A DNA stretch of 64,000 nt, taken from contig JAIYCY010000023.1 in NCBI GenBank assembly GCA_027487775.1, positions 62,001-126,000 of the forward strand, in the 5' to 3' direction. The DNA comes from Planctomycetaceae bacterium (GTDB lineage: Bacteria > Planctomycetota > Phycisphaerae > Tepidisphaerales > Tepidisphaeraceae). How positions within the stretch are numbered: position 1 is the first letter of the stretch; each line of letters starts with the position of its first letter. Position numbers and translations under genes: made by a program. The notes under the pieces are model-generated. The model worked only from the letters and a program-made list of their open reading frames with translations. It searched no databases and was not told the origin of the DNA. Below, one piece after another: positions 17,466 to 26,628 of this stretch.

Positions 17466-20400
17466 GAGGTTGCCGTTGTAGTTTCGAGCGAGGATGAGGA
17501 GGTCGGAGAAGTTGACGCGTCCGTCGGGTGAGTAATCGAAGTTGCCCTGGGAGTAGGTTCGTCCGGATTGGTTGTAGTTGCGTGCGAGCGCGAGCAGGTC
17601 ATTGAAATCGACGCGTCGATCGCGGTTGGCATCGCCGGCGAGTGCGTGGAAGGTGAGATCGATGTTGGATGAAGCGAGGAGTCCGATGTCGTCGCGGATG
17701 TGATCGGAGGGGATGAAGATGCGGTAGTCGCCGTTGGGGAGTCCCGCGGGGTCGGGGTTGTTAAAGGTGATGAGGGCGGAGCGTGTTTCGGGGTTGTAGT
17801 TCAGGTTGAATTGTGATGGATCGAGGTTGGTGTTGGATGGAGTGTGTGTGATGACGAGAGAGGAGGCGAGGAAGGTGGGATCGATGGGTTCGGAGAAGGA
17901 GAGGGTGACGGATTGACGGGTTTGGAACTCGACGTTGGAGCCGACGAGTGCGGGTGGTGTGTTGTCGACGGCGTGGAGGTCGAGGTAGGCGAGTCGCGGG
18001 AGCCAGCCGCCGGGGCCGGTGGTGAGGGTGAGCTTTCCGTCGGTGATGCGGACGCGTGCGGTGAATGCGTCGCGTCCGTTGTCGGTGGTGGAGGCGTCGG
18101 AGTCGAAGACTTGATAGCCTTCGATGGAGAGGTTGTTGACGAGGGTTTTTCCGGGTGTGGTGTTGCCGACGGCGAGTGAATCGCCGGCGACGAGGTGGAC
18201 GTCGTAGAGTCCGTTGGGGAGGGTGAGTTCCCATGCGGCGCTTGGGGGCATCATGATGCCGGAGCGCATGCGTGCTTCGTGGAAGGGGGCAGAGCTGGTG
18301 GAGCGGATGAAGGTGTTGGCGGAGTTGTTGAGGGGGAGGCCTGTGTTGCGGTTGATCCAGCCGCTGTTGCCGTCGAATGGGAGGCCTGTGTCTGCGAGGT
18401 AGTCGGATTGGACCTGATCGATGTTGGTGGTGAAGTCGACGCGTGCGTGGATCGGTCCGTCGGGCGTGGCGCGATGATTCCAGACGGCGGAGTCGGTGAG
18501 TGTGTTGACGCCGTTGGATGCGCTGATGTGGATGGTGTTGGCACCGATGGAGAGATTGATGTTGGAGGGTAGCGTGTAGGTGTTGATGATGGTGCGGGCG
18601 CCGACGGTCTTGGGGATCATGGGAAGGGCGGGGCCTTCGTTGAGTCGGAAGGTGGGCGTGCCGACGTTGGAGTAGACGGTGACTTCGGCGGAGGGGTTGT
18701 TGCGATGCGTCCAGCCTTTGTCTGCGAGGTGGAGGATGGGTCGGTTGGCGTAGCTGCGAGTGGGATCGTTCCAGGCGGCGGCGTAGAAGTAGAAGGCGTC
18801 TTTCTTTTGTCGGTCGCGTGTGATGAGGCCTTTGTCGTTGATGAAGTCAGCATCGCCTTCGAGTCGTCCGGTGAGCATGTCGAACATTTGCCAGATGTAG
18901 ACGCTGTGGATGTAGTTTTCGGCGGAGACGTCAGTCCAGATGATTTCGTGGAGTTTTGCGAGCGTGTTTTGAGGGTGGAAGCGTTGGTTGTTGGGATCGG
19001 GCGCGGAGAAGATGACGGGATCTGCGAACTGGTAGAGGCTAGCTCCTCCGCCGAACTCGGTGAGTCCCATGGGGAGCGTGGGTAGTTTATCGCGGATGAT
19101 GCGGAGTCGTGAGACGAGTGCTTCGGGGCTTCCGCCGTACCAGCCGTTGTAAAGGTGATGTCCGATGATGTCGGTGGCCTGTTCGAGCGGGCCCATGTTT
19201 TCGCCGAAGGTGTCGCCGGAGGTGGGTCGAGTGGGATCGAGAGCGTTGGCGTATGCATCGAGCTGTTGGATGCCGGGGAAACTGGATGCTGGGATTTCGT
19301 TGTAGAGGCTCCAGGTCCAGACGCCGGGTGAGTTGTAGTTTTGCCAGATCATTTCGGCGAGTTGGTTTTTCGCGCCGTTGATGAAAGCTGGGTCGTTGCT
19401 GCCGTAGCTGTTGATGGAGAGTTCGGTGTAGACGAGGAGTCCGACTTGGTCGGCGTAGTCGTAAGTGGCTTCGTTGTGTTGGTAGTGGGCGGTGCGGAAG
19501 GACGTGGCGCCGAGTTCGAGAACGAGATCGAGGTCTGAGCGGAGTTGGGCATCAGAAGCGGCCCAGCCGACGCTGGGGGTATGGTCTTGGTGGACATTCG
19601 CGCCGACGACGCGGTAGGGCTGATCGTTGAGGATGAATGCCGCGCGTTGGGTTGGATCGGGATGTGCGGGGTTGGGTTGGGCGTTGATTTTGAAGCTGCG
19701 GATGCCGACGCGATCGCGGGCAAGATCGAGCAGGGCATTGGTGGAGGCGTCGCGCACTTCGACGCTGAGGTCGTAGAGATAGGGATCGATCAGGCCGTTC
19801 CAGAGGCGTGGATTGGCGACGGACCCGGTTTGGGTGAGTTCGAGGGAGGCGAGGGGATTGAGCGTGAGAGGATTGGCGGCTTCGAATCGAGTGATCCCGG
19901 CAGAATCAATGAGGCGTGAGGTGACGAGGAGGTTTCGAGGGGAATTGGAGTCGTTGTCGAGATGCGTGCGGATGCGGACGTCGGCGTTCGAGGAACTGAT
20001 GTTGGAGGCGTCGAAGAAGGCGAAGTCTGCGGCGATGGGGACGTTGGTGTCGGGGGCGGGTCGGAGTCGCGCGACGTGGATGGGATCGAGGGCGATGAGT
20101 TTGACGTCGCGATAGATGCCGCCCTGCTTGATGTAGTCTCCGCCGAAGTGAGGCGGGGTGTTGGCAGGGGGATAGGGCGTGACCCCGACCGCGAGCAGGT
20201 GTGTGCCGGGGGTGAGTTGTGCGGTGACGTCGTAGGCGAAACGTGCGTAGGCTCCGAAGTGCGGATCGACGGCGGGTGTTGAGGGGTTGTGATCGATGGC
20301 TGTGCCATTGATGTAGATTTGCGTGACGGAGGTGACGCCTTCGAACTCGAGGTAGAATCGCTTGCCCGCGAGGCTGGGATCGATCTGGATGGAGCGTCGA

Positions 20401-20777
20401 TACCAGCCGTCTCGTGGGAGGAATGCTCCTGTGTTTCCCCATGTATGAGGGACATTGACCTGCGACCAGTTGGTGTCGTTGGTGGAGGGCAGGTGGGGGT
20501 TTTGCCAGAGTTGCTGGTCGTATCTGAATCGCCAGCCGGCGTTGAGATCGATTTCGACGCGAGGCGACGCGGGGAAGGTGTAGGGATCCCCGACCGCAAG
20601 AAGCGTGCGGGGCTCGAGTTGATCGAGCATCGGGGCGTTTGTGGGCAAAGGGGCGCGAGGGGAGTAGAGGTGCCTCGAGACGGCGCGGGCGTCGGATGCT
20701 GTGCGGGTACGACTCGGATGAGCATTTGTATTGTTGACCACGGGCGCATTTCCTTTTTCGGTAATGTCGGGATTCAT
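17310..20777 (-). CDS. Glycoside hydrolase family 2 (beta-galactosidase-like) with dockerin
   Basis: A 1155-aa enzyme. The LEPR-XLL motif (LDQLEPRTLLA) is near residues 51-61. A GH2 sugar-binding jelly roll lies at about 72-235 (GWRFRYDQQLW ... VNVPHTWG; GGIYRDVKLIA). An immunoglobulin-like domain covers about 240-365, and the TIM barrel about 375-690. The acid/base glutamate is in WSLYNEIP (E494) and the nucleophile in GLTEFGGG (E574). C-terminal beta domains precede a complete dockerin pair (DANRDRRVDFNDLLALARNYN; DYSPDGRVNFSDLLILARNYN) and the tail ending in EPII. Both catalytic residues are present, so an active exo-beta-glycosidase (galactosidase, glucuronidase or mannosidase) is expected; substrate cannot be read from sequence. 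The tail and downstream DNA duplicate those of the gene at 1640. Confidence 0.9.
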   Translation of the reverse strand: MNPDITEKGNAPVVNNTNAHPSRTRTASDARAVSRHLYSPRAPLPTNAPMLDQLEPRTLLAVGDPYTFPASPRVEIDLNAGWRFRYDQQLWQNPHLPSTNDTNWSQVNVPHTWGNTGAFLPRDGWYRRSIQIDPSLAGKRFYLEFEGVTSVTQIYINGTAIDHNPSTPAVDPHFGAYARFAYDVTAQLTPGTHLLAVGVTPYPPANTPPHFGGDYIKQGGIYRDVKLIALDPIHVARLRPAPDTNVPIAADFAFFDASNISSSNADVRIRTHLDNDSNSPRNLLVTSRLIDSAGITRFEAANPLTLNPLASLELTQTGSVANPRLWNGLIDPYLYDLSVEVRDASTNALLDLARDRVGIRSFKINAQPNPAHPDPTQRAAFILNDQPYRVVGANVHQDHTPSVGWAASDAQLRSDLDLVLELGATSFRTAHYQHNEATYDYADQVGLLVYTELSINSYGSNDPAFINGAKNQLAEMIWQNYNSPGVWTWSLYNEIPASSFPGIQQLDAYANALDPTRPTSGDTFGENMGPLEQATDIIGHHLYNGWYGGSPEALVSRLRIIRDKLPTLPMGLTEFGGGASLYQFADPVIFSAPDPNNQRFHPQNTLAKLHEIIWTDVSAENYIHSVYIWQMFDMLTGRLEGDADFINDKGLITRDRQKKDAFYFYAAAWNDPTRSYANRPILHLADKGWTHRNNPSAEVTVYSNVGTPTFRLNEGPALPMIPKTVGARTIINTYTLPSNINLSIGANTIHISASNGVNTLTDSAVWNHRATPDGPIHARVDFTTNIDQVQSDYLADTGLPFDGNSGWINRNTGLPLNNSANTFIRSTSSAPFHEARMRSGIMMPPSAAWELTLPNGLYDVHLVAGDSLAVGNTTPGKTLVNNLSIEGYQVFDSDASTTDNGRDAFTARVRITDGKLTLTTGPGGWLPRLAYLDLHAVDNTPPALVGSNVEFQTRQSVTLSFSEPIDPTFLASSLVITHTPSNTNLDPSQFNLNYNPETRSALITFNNPDPAGLPNGDYRIFIPSDHIRDDIGLLASSNIDLTFHALAGDANRDRRVDFNDLLALARNYNQSGRTYSQGNFDYSPDGRVNFSDLLILARNYNGNLPADFARALAGPPATTSFFSATRATVSFIRDASSPNLHRAEPLNPSRQEPII

Positions 20778-20973
20778 GTGAAGTGTGGATTAAGTCTATT
20801 TTCTGGGGTTTTTCGAATGAAGATGGATTGGAAAGCTTGCAGGCGAAACGGGTCGAGTGCCGATCACTTCTTTGGGGGCTGACACGACCGCGAGCAGGAT
20901 CGGAGCGCTGGCAGGATCAGACCGAGATCGGGCACTGAGATCAGGCGATGCCTGCGAAGCGTTGGTGTTGGGT

Positions 20974-21867
20974 CTAGATTTGCAGATCTTCGACTGAGCT
21001 AAAGTCCAGGACTTCGCCGGCGAGTCGTTCGTAGGTGAGGATGGTGTCAGTGCCGGTGTTGCCGAAGATGCGATCGAGGTCACCGCCGCCGTCGATGGTG
21101 TCATTGCCGCTGTCGCCGCGGACGGTGTCGCGACCGCGTCCGCCGAAGATCTGGTCTCCGTTGGAGCCACCGCGGATGGAGTCGTTTCCACCGGAGCCGA
21201 AGAGTGTATCGCGTCCGACTCCGCCGAAGATGGTGTCGGGTCCTGCGGAGCCGTCGATCCAATCGTTGCCTTCGCCTGCGTCGATGAAGTCTGCGGAGTC
21301 GGGGTTTTGTCCGTCGAGCGGCCCGATGATGTCGTTGCCTGTTCCGCCGAGGATGGTGTCATTGCCGGTCATGCCGCGGACTTCGTCGTTGCCGTCGCCG
21401 GCGTCGATTGAATCAGCGCCGAGTGGGTCTTCTTCGCCTGAGACGAAGAAGTTGTCGTCGCCGGCGTTGCCGAAGAGCGTATTGTCGCCGGACGCTACAG
21501 AACCGAAGATTCCGCCGGGGTCGGAGGTCGTGAAAGTATCGTTGCCGTCGTTGCCGATGCCGCGAATGCCGAATGCCGCCTGAGCCACGATGATGTCGTC
21601 GCCGGATCCGCCGTCGATCGTGACGGGGATGTCGGCCTGGGTGCGGACGAGGAGGGTATCGTTGCCGGCGACGCCGTTGACGACGATGCGGTGGACTTGG
21701 GAAGTGAGAAAGGAAAAGTCCCCGGATTGGGTTGAGACGAGGATCTGCGCGTCAGATTCTTGTACGACGAGGCGATTATCCCCGCGGCTGCCGCTGACGG
21801 TCAGGGTTCCGCCGCTCAGCGTCGCGCTGAGGAGTCGGCGTTCTTCGAGGCGTTCAGTAAAGGGCAT
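20974..21867 (-). CDS. RTX-type calcium-binding repeat protein with LEPR-XLL motif
   Basis: A 297-aa protein starting MPFTERLEERRLLSATL (LEPR-XLL type). GGAG lies about 11 nt upstream of the ATG. From about residue 85 to 280 there are at least ten hemolysin-type nonapeptide repeats (GGxGxDxhx), such as GGTGNDIIG, GGVGRDTLF, GGSNGDQIF and GGGDLDRIF. These form a calcium-loaded beta-roll in known RTX proteins. No catalytic domain is attached, so it is probably a structural or adhesive exoprotein. A related protein is at 36230. Confidence 0.85.
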   Translation of the reverse strand: MPFTERLEERRLLSATLSGGTLTVSGSRGDNRLVVQESDAQILVSTQSGDFSFLTSQVHRIVVNGVAGNDTLLVRTQADIPVTIDGGSGDDIIVAQAAFGIRGIGNDGNDTFTTSDPGGIFGSVASGDNTLFGNAGDDNFFVSGEEDPLGADSIDAGDGNDEVRGMTGNDTILGGTGNDIIGPLDGQNPDSADFIDAGEGNDWIDGSAGPDTIFGGVGRDTLFGSGGNDSIRGGSNGDQIFGGRGRDTVRGDSGNDTIDGGGDLDRIFGNTGTDTILTYERLAGEVLDFSSVEDLQI

Positions 21868-22093
21868 TTCTCTGCATCTCCGTGTGCGTCTGTTCGTTCC
21901 GTCTTCCTAAATCATAGACGACACGGGCGAGAGTTTCATCTCAGATGATTTTCGGCGAACGATGATGAATCTTTGCGGGTTGAGAACGGGCGAGCCGAGG
22001 GTCTTTGGTTGAAGCTAACCGAGAGTGGTGCCAGCATGACGATCGGTCGATTGATCATCGCGCGGTGGAGAAATTTCAATTGGAAGCGATCGA

Positions 22094-23182
22094 TCAGGGA
22101 ACTGAAGCTGGTGCGTGTCGTGCGGTTCCGGCATCGAAGTACGTTCCGACGAGCCACACGGGTTGCGGTCGATGGGGGGCGGCGTCACTGAGGAGCAGGC
22201 GTACAGCGTCTGCGACTTGTTCTGGCGTGACGATGTATCCGCTGACGGGTTTGGTGCCGGGAACTGGTACACCGAGGCCTGCGAGAGAGACGTCTTCGGG
22301 GATGGATAGGCCTGAAGCTTCGAGTGCGCGTCGGGTGTCTTCGGCGCAGTTGAACCCGCATGCGATGATCGCGCTCACGCCTGCACGCGCGGCGGCGGGT
22401 GCGTCGGCGGGAAGCGTGTGATCGACACGAATGCTGGAATCGAGACGGTGTGCGACCTGTCGGACCGATGCGACGATTTCGTGATCGGACAGATCGCAGG
22501 CGACGGCGAGATGGGTATGCCCGTCACGAATGAATTGCTGGACGAGCCTTCCCGCGCAGACGACGCGATCGATCAGGACGGAGTGTGCAGAGTAGAGCCT
22601 TGGCGGCGTGTCGATGAGAACGACCTTTGGGCTGCGGAGCAGGAGGTCGCGCAGTGCGGATTCGGTGAGGACGCCATGTGCATCGATGACGGCATCGAAT
22701 CCGGTGAGGAAGCTGGGTCGTAGGTTTTTGGAATCGGAAGAGATTTCGAGTTCGATACCGTCAGCCTGGAGCGATTTGAGGACGGGATCATTGGCTTTTG
22801 CGGGGTCGGTGAGGATGAGCCAGCGGACTGTTTTGGCGGGTTCGTCTTCGCTGCCCCATCCACGGACGAAGGTTCCGCGTCCGATGGTGCGTTCGAGGAT
22901 GCCTTCTGCGGCGAGGTCGGTGAGGGCCTTGCTGAGGGTTTTGGCATTGACGCGGAATTGGCGAGCGAGCACGCGCTCGCCGGGCAGCTTGCCGCTGAGC
23001 ACGCCGGTTTCGATGGCTTCGCGAAGACGTTCACGAAGTCGCTGAAACTTGTAGCTGAGTCGCGGGGCTCGCGCGGTGGAGTCCCCTAACCGTTCCCTAG
23101 GCATTTCGTCCAAGGTATCCTCCAGATGTCGAAGTTTGCCGTTGAATGAATTCAACGCCTTCTCGTTGCCATGCTCGTGCAT
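22094..23182 (-). CDS. GntR-type transcription regulator with LacI-like ligand-binding domain
   Basis: About 362 aa from the ATG at 23182. A GntR winged helix lies at about residues 35-105 (YKFQRLRERLREAIETGVLSG, GERVLARQFRVNAKTLSKALTDLAAEGILERTIGRGTFVRG). The rest is a periplasmic-binding-protein-like fold of the LacI/GalR type (DGHTHLAVACDLSD, ACGFNCAEDTRRALEASGLSIPEDVSLAGLG). This architecture is that of AraR-like sugar regulators. The start is uncertain: a TTG at 23113 has GGAGG 5 nt upstream and would shorten the protein by 23 residues. An inverted repeat (AGCGGnAA/TTnCCGCT, about 23281-23299) between the putative promoter and the gene could be its own operator. The ligand may be a sugar, given nearby glycosidase genes, but that is inference. 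Confidence 0.85.
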   Translation of the reverse strand: MHEHGNEKALNSFNGKLRHLEDTLDEMPRERLGDSTARAPRLSYKFQRLRERLREAIETGVLSGKLPGERVLARQFRVNAKTLSKALTDLAAEGILERTIGRGTFVRGWGSEDEPAKTVRWLILTDPAKANDPVLKSLQADGIELEISSDSKNLRPSFLTGFDAVIDAHGVLTESALRDLLLRSPKVVLIDTPPRLYSAHSVLIDRVVCAGRLVQQFIRDGHTHLAVACDLSDHEIVASVRQVAHRLDSSIRVDHTLPADAPAAARAGVSAIIACGFNCAEDTRRALEASGLSIPEDVSLAGLGVPVPGTKPVSGYIVTPEQVADAVRLLLSDAAPHRPQPVWLVGTYFDAGTARHAPASVP

Positions 23183-23325
23183 GTGATTCCACTCACGTCG
23201 GCGGGCCCCCGAGGATATACAACGGCCAATCGAGGGTGCCGCCCCATCACGTGTTTTACAATCGGGAACTGACAAAAGAAAGCGGGAAAGTGTTCCGCTC
23301 CAAAATTCATCTTGCCCATCTGTAA

Positions 23326-23352
23326 TGTATATAAGCATCCTACCGACTGCAA
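23326..23352 (-). promoter_or_regulatory. Possible sigma-70 promoter for the GntR gene
   Basis: On the minus strand TTGCAG (23347-23352) is followed after 15 nt by TATACA (23326-23331) in an AT-richer patch. The spacing is shorter than ideal. It would give a leader of roughly 140-200 nt before the regulator start. Confidence 0.3.
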
Positions 23353-23555
23353 TGGTCTTTTGGTCGAAACTGAACCGACGGATTGTCACTCGAGACGATG
23401 TTCACGAACGAATCATCCAGATCGCTCGCAAGGATATCGTGTACGCTGCTCAATCGGTTCAAACAGATTGATGATCCGCTCAGCCCCAGAGAAAAGGAAA
23501 AATCTCAAACCGAGTCGTTACAGTGTTTAACAATCATACATGGAATAGATTCGCA

Positions 23556-24569
23556 ATGTCCACCGACCGACCGATATTCCATTTTGATGCAGGGGACTTG
23601 CAGTTGACCGCGTCTGGTCTGTGGCTCGATGGACACCGATCACGTGCGTTGTCGTTTGTCAGTCATGCCCACACGGATCATCTGGCGCGACATGAGCGGT
23701 CGATCGCCACGCCGATGACTGCGCGTTTGGCGGTGTTGCGGAAGTACGCGGACAGATTTACGCGTCTCAACTTTGATCAAGACCACCCGATCGAGGGGTC
23801 GACTCGGATTCGCCTGCTTCCAGCGGGGCACATCCTTGGATCGGCGATGCTCCACGCGACGACACCCGATGGTACTCTCCTCTATACCGGCGACTTCAAG
23901 CTCAGGCCCGGGCTGTCCGCCGAGCGGGCACGACCATGCCGGGCGGACGTGCTCATCACCGAGACCACGTTCGGTCTGCCTGCCTACAGGTTTCCTCCGC
24001 GTGATAGCGTCATCGGCGAGCTCCTCGAGCTTGTTCGCCTTGCCCTTGCATCAAATCGCCAGCCTGTTGTCCTTGGATACAGCCTGGGCAAGGCACAGGA
24101 GCTCATTGCCATCCTGCATCAAGCCGGCATCCGCGTGACCGAGCATCCGCACGTCAAAGTCTTTAGCGACGCCTATGTCGAAGCAGGCGTCGCGCTGGGT
24201 GAGCGGCGTCTTTACGATCCATCCGATTTTGTCGGCCCGTTGAAGAAGCCCTTTGACGAACGCGGCGTGCTCGTTGCACCGCCACAGTTCGCGAGGTCCA
24301 AACATCTCGCCGAGTTCGATTCTCCGGTCACGATTCTGGCCAGCGGTTGGGCGATGATGCCGGGATCACGATTCCGCTACGGCGTGGATCACGTGTTGCC
24401 GCTCTCCGATCACGCCGACTTTGACGAGATTGTCGAACTGTGCGAAGTCGTCAAGCCGAAAGTCGTCTTCTGCACGCACGGTCCGCGCGAGGCGGTCGAT
24501 CACCTCCGAAAAATCGGTATCCCCGCAAAACCTGCTGAGCCGGATCGGCAGATGTCTCTTTTTGACTGA
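23556..24569 (+). CDS. MBL-fold beta-CASP exonuclease (ligase-associated DNA exonuclease-like)
   Basis: A 337-aa metallo-beta-lactamase-fold nuclease. The metal-binding motif SHAHTDHL is near residues 33-40. LLPAGHILGSAM and LLYTGDF supply the third histidine and the aspartate, and LPLSDHADFDEI and CTHG near the C-terminus are the beta-CASP-type motifs. The length and the C-terminal 'RQMSLFD' fit the family of mRNA-3'-end-processing-factor-like exonucleases often found beside ATP-dependent DNA ligase (TIGR04122 type). No ligase gene is adjacent here. The ATG at 23556 is preferred to a GTG at 23523 because homology-like sequence begins at 'RPIFHFDAGDLQL'. The 373-bp gap upstream holds only promoter-like sequence. 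Confidence 0.85.
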   Translation: MSTDRPIFHFDAGDLQLTASGLWLDGHRSRALSFVSHAHTDHLARHERSIATPMTARLAVLRKYADRFTRLNFDQDHPIEGSTRIRLLPAGHILGSAMLHATTPDGTLLYTGDFKLRPGLSAERARPCRADVLITETTFGLPAYRFPPRDSVIGELLELVRLALASNRQPVVLGYSLGKAQELIAILHQAGIRVTEHPHVKVFSDAYVEAGVALGERRLYDPSDFVGPLKKPFDERGVLVAPPQFARSKHLAEFDSPVTILASGWAMMPGSRFRYGVDHVLPLSDHADFDEIVELCEVVKPKVVFCTHGPREAVDHLRKIGIPAKPAEPDRQMSLFD

Positions 24570-24680
24570 CGGCTTATCGGTGCGACGAGCCGGTCGGATT
24601 TCGCTTTTGTGCAATCGAATTGGACACTTTGCTTCGACGTGCCGTTGAAGTCGAGGTGCATTTCAGTCGATCCCTACCCC

Positions 24681-25754
24681 ATGAGCGCTGGGGCTCCATC
24701 CAGTTCGACTACGTCCGAGAAATCGGAAGTCGCTCCCGAGAAATCGGGAGTCGCTCCCGAGAAATCGGGAGTCGCGGAGGTGCGCAGCTGGCCGATGAGC
24801 TTGAGACCGCCCGGCATTTGGCTTCGGTCGCGTATACTGTTTGCGTTGATTGCGTTGTTCGCGTTCATGTCAAGCCTTGTGGGGGCGACATGGCTCATCC
24901 GGGCAGCGAATCAGGATGTGGTGGTCGCGTCGAGTTTGCTGCTGTTGGTGGCTGTCATCGGGATTTTGTTCGGGGCGGGATTTGCCGCGCGTGAGTTTTG
25001 GTATTGGCGTGTGCAGGTGAATCGGTTGGCGCGTTCGGTGGGCAATATCCGTGCGGGTTTGATTCCGATGAACGAGTTGGATGCGATCGGCGGAGGTGCG
25101 CGGGTGCTCGTCGAGCCGATTCGGGCGGTTCTGTTTGATCTGCGAGAGCAGAAGCGGATTCATGCCGAGCTTGAAGAGGAGATGCGACATCGGGTGTACA
25201 GCCGAACCGATGCGTTGGAGCGTCGGCTTGCGGTGATGCAGCAGCAGGCCTCGCGGGATTCGCTTTCGGGCCTCGGGAATCGACGGAGCTTTGACGCGCT
25301 ATTGCCCATGATGTTTGAGCAGGCGGTCGGATCGGGCACTGATTTGTGTGTGCTGATGATCGACGTGGACAATTTCAAGCCGCTGAATGATACGCTCGGC
25401 CATGGAGCTGGGGACGACATGTTGCGGAACATCGGACAGGTGATTAAGAGCAGCATGCGGGATACGGATGCGGCGTTTCGTGTGGGCGGGGATGAGTTCA
25501 TGGTGCTTTTGTCGGGTGCCGACGAGGAGGCAGGCCGCCGGCTTGCCGATAGGATCAGCAAGCTGGTGGACGGCTTGGCTGCGCCGTTGAAGTTAAAGCA
25601 TCGGGTGGGATTGTCGATCGGAGTGGCGTCGTTGAGAGAAGGGCTGAAGGGCGGCGAGCGTCCGACGCACAGCTTGCTTGTTGCGGCCGCGGATGCACGC
25701 CTTTATGAGGTCAAGAAGTCGCGGCCGGGCCGGAGCCATCGCGGGGCTGCATGA
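24681..25754 (+). CDS. Membrane-bound diguanylate cyclase (GGDEF)
   Basis: A 357-aa protein with two transmembrane helices (about residues 52-74 and 80-103), a HAMP-like/coiled linker (about 105-190) and a GGDEF domain (about 190-350). The active site is intact (GGDEF at 269-273). An RxxD inhibitory site (RDTD at 260-263) lies exactly five residues before it, so product inhibition is expected. It makes c-di-GMP from two GTP; the HD-GYP protein at 47497 could degrade it. The start is uncertain. The ATG at 24681 has no Shine-Dalgarno, and the first 38 residues include a tandem EKSGVAP repeat encoded by three GAAA-loop hairpins. A start at the ATG at 24795 would place the hairpins in a 5' leader. 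Confidence 0.88.
   Translation: MSAGAPSSSTTSEKSEVAPEKSGVAPEKSGVAEVRSWPMSLRPPGIWLRSRILFALIALFAFMSSLVGATWLIRAANQDVVVASSLLLLVAVIGILFGAGFAAREFWYWRVQVNRLARSVGNIRAGLIPMNELDAIGGGARVLVEPIRAVLFDLREQKRIHAELEEEMRHRVYSRTDALERRLAVMQQQASRDSLSGLGNRRSFDALLPMMFEQAVGSGTDLCVLMIDVDNFKPLNDTLGHGAGDDMLRNIGQVIKSSMRDTDAAFRVGGDEFMVLLSGADEEAGRRLADRISKLVDGLAAPLKLKHRVGLSIGVASLREGLKGGERPTHSLLVAAADARLYEVKKSRPGRSHRGAA
24714..24771 (+). repeat. Three tandem 21-bp hairpin units with GAAA loops
   Basis: Two perfect hairpins (CTCCCGA-GAAA-TCGGGAG at 24733-24750 and 24754-24771) and one weaker copy (TCCGA-GAAA-TCGGA at 24714-24727) recur with a 21-bp period. They lie in, or just before, the start of the diguanylate cyclase gene. 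Confidence 0.8.
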
Positions 25755-25839
25755 CGTGTGTGAGGGTGGGTGCGAGGATTGGTGAGGCGAAAGGTTGATG
25801 GATGGGCGATCGGATCGGCTTTCGCTAGACTCTTGCCGC

Positions 25840-26511
25840 ATGTCTTTACACGCTCAGCTTGGAGTTCTTGGTGTGGTTGCCTACCTGCTGGGGGCGATTC
25901 CGTTTGGATTGCTGGTTGGTCGGATGCGCGGGATCGATATTCGTGAGCACGGATCGAAGAACATCGGTGCGACGAATGCGGGTCGTGTGTTGGGGAAGAA
26001 GTTTTTCTGGATCGTGTTTTTGCTGGATGTGCTGAAGGGGGCGATTCCGGTGGCGATCGCGTCGTGGTTGATCGCGCGGGCGGGCGGATCGGAAGCTGAA
26101 TTGACGATGTCGACCTATGGGCTTTGGATCGGCGTGGGATTGGCGGCCTTCATCGGGCACGTGTTTCCGGTCTATCTCGGGTTTCGAGGTGGCAAGGGCG
26201 TTGCGACGGGACTGGGTGTTGTGCTGGGATTGTGGCCTTACTTTACGGTTTGCGGCCTGCTGGCTGCGGGGGTGTTTGTGGTCGTGTTCCTGTTCACGCG
26301 TTTCGTGTCGCTCGGCTCGGTGATCGCCGCGGGTGCGTTTCCGATCGCGTTTGTCGGCATGGGACAGTACCGCGGTTGGGATGTGTTTGGGACGATGTTG
26401 CCGCTGACGATCGTATCGAGTGCGATCGCGATGCTGATCGTTCTTCGTCATCGCGCGAACATCAAGCGACTCTTAAGCGGAACCGAATTGCGGATTGAAT
26501 CGAAAAGGTGA
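25840..26511 (+). CDS. plsY: Acyl-phosphate glycerol-3-phosphate acyltransferase PlsY
   Basis: A 223-aa polytopic membrane enzyme that transfers the acyl group from acyl-phosphate to glycerol 3-phosphate, the first acylation step of phospholipid synthesis. Family motifs are clear: an N-terminal helix with GAIPFGLLVG, the SKNIGATNAGR motif (about residues 44-54) and HVFPVYLGFRGGKGVATG (about 107-124). About five to six hydrophobic helices alternate with these. The ATG at 25840 fits the usual PlsY N-terminus; in-frame ATGs from 25795 would add a hydrophilic leader not seen in the family. Confidence 0.93.
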   Translation: MSLHAQLGVLGVVAYLLGAIPFGLLVGRMRGIDIREHGSKNIGATNAGRVLGKKFFWIVFLLDVLKGAIPVAIASWLIARAGGSEAELTMSTYGLWIGVGLAAFIGHVFPVYLGFRGGKGVATGLGVVLGLWPYFTVCGLLAAGVFVVVFLFTRFVSLGSVIAAGAFPIAFVGMGQYRGWDVFGTMLPLTIVSSAIAMLIVLRHRANIKRLLSGTELRIESKR

Positions 26512-26628
26512 CCGGGCAATTACTCGCCGGGCGATCGTGTGGCAGTTGAATGGATGTTTGCGACGCGCATGTATGCCGGGCTCGTGTTGCGAGCTTTATT
26601 CTTGATGGCGTGATTGCTGTTCCGGACT

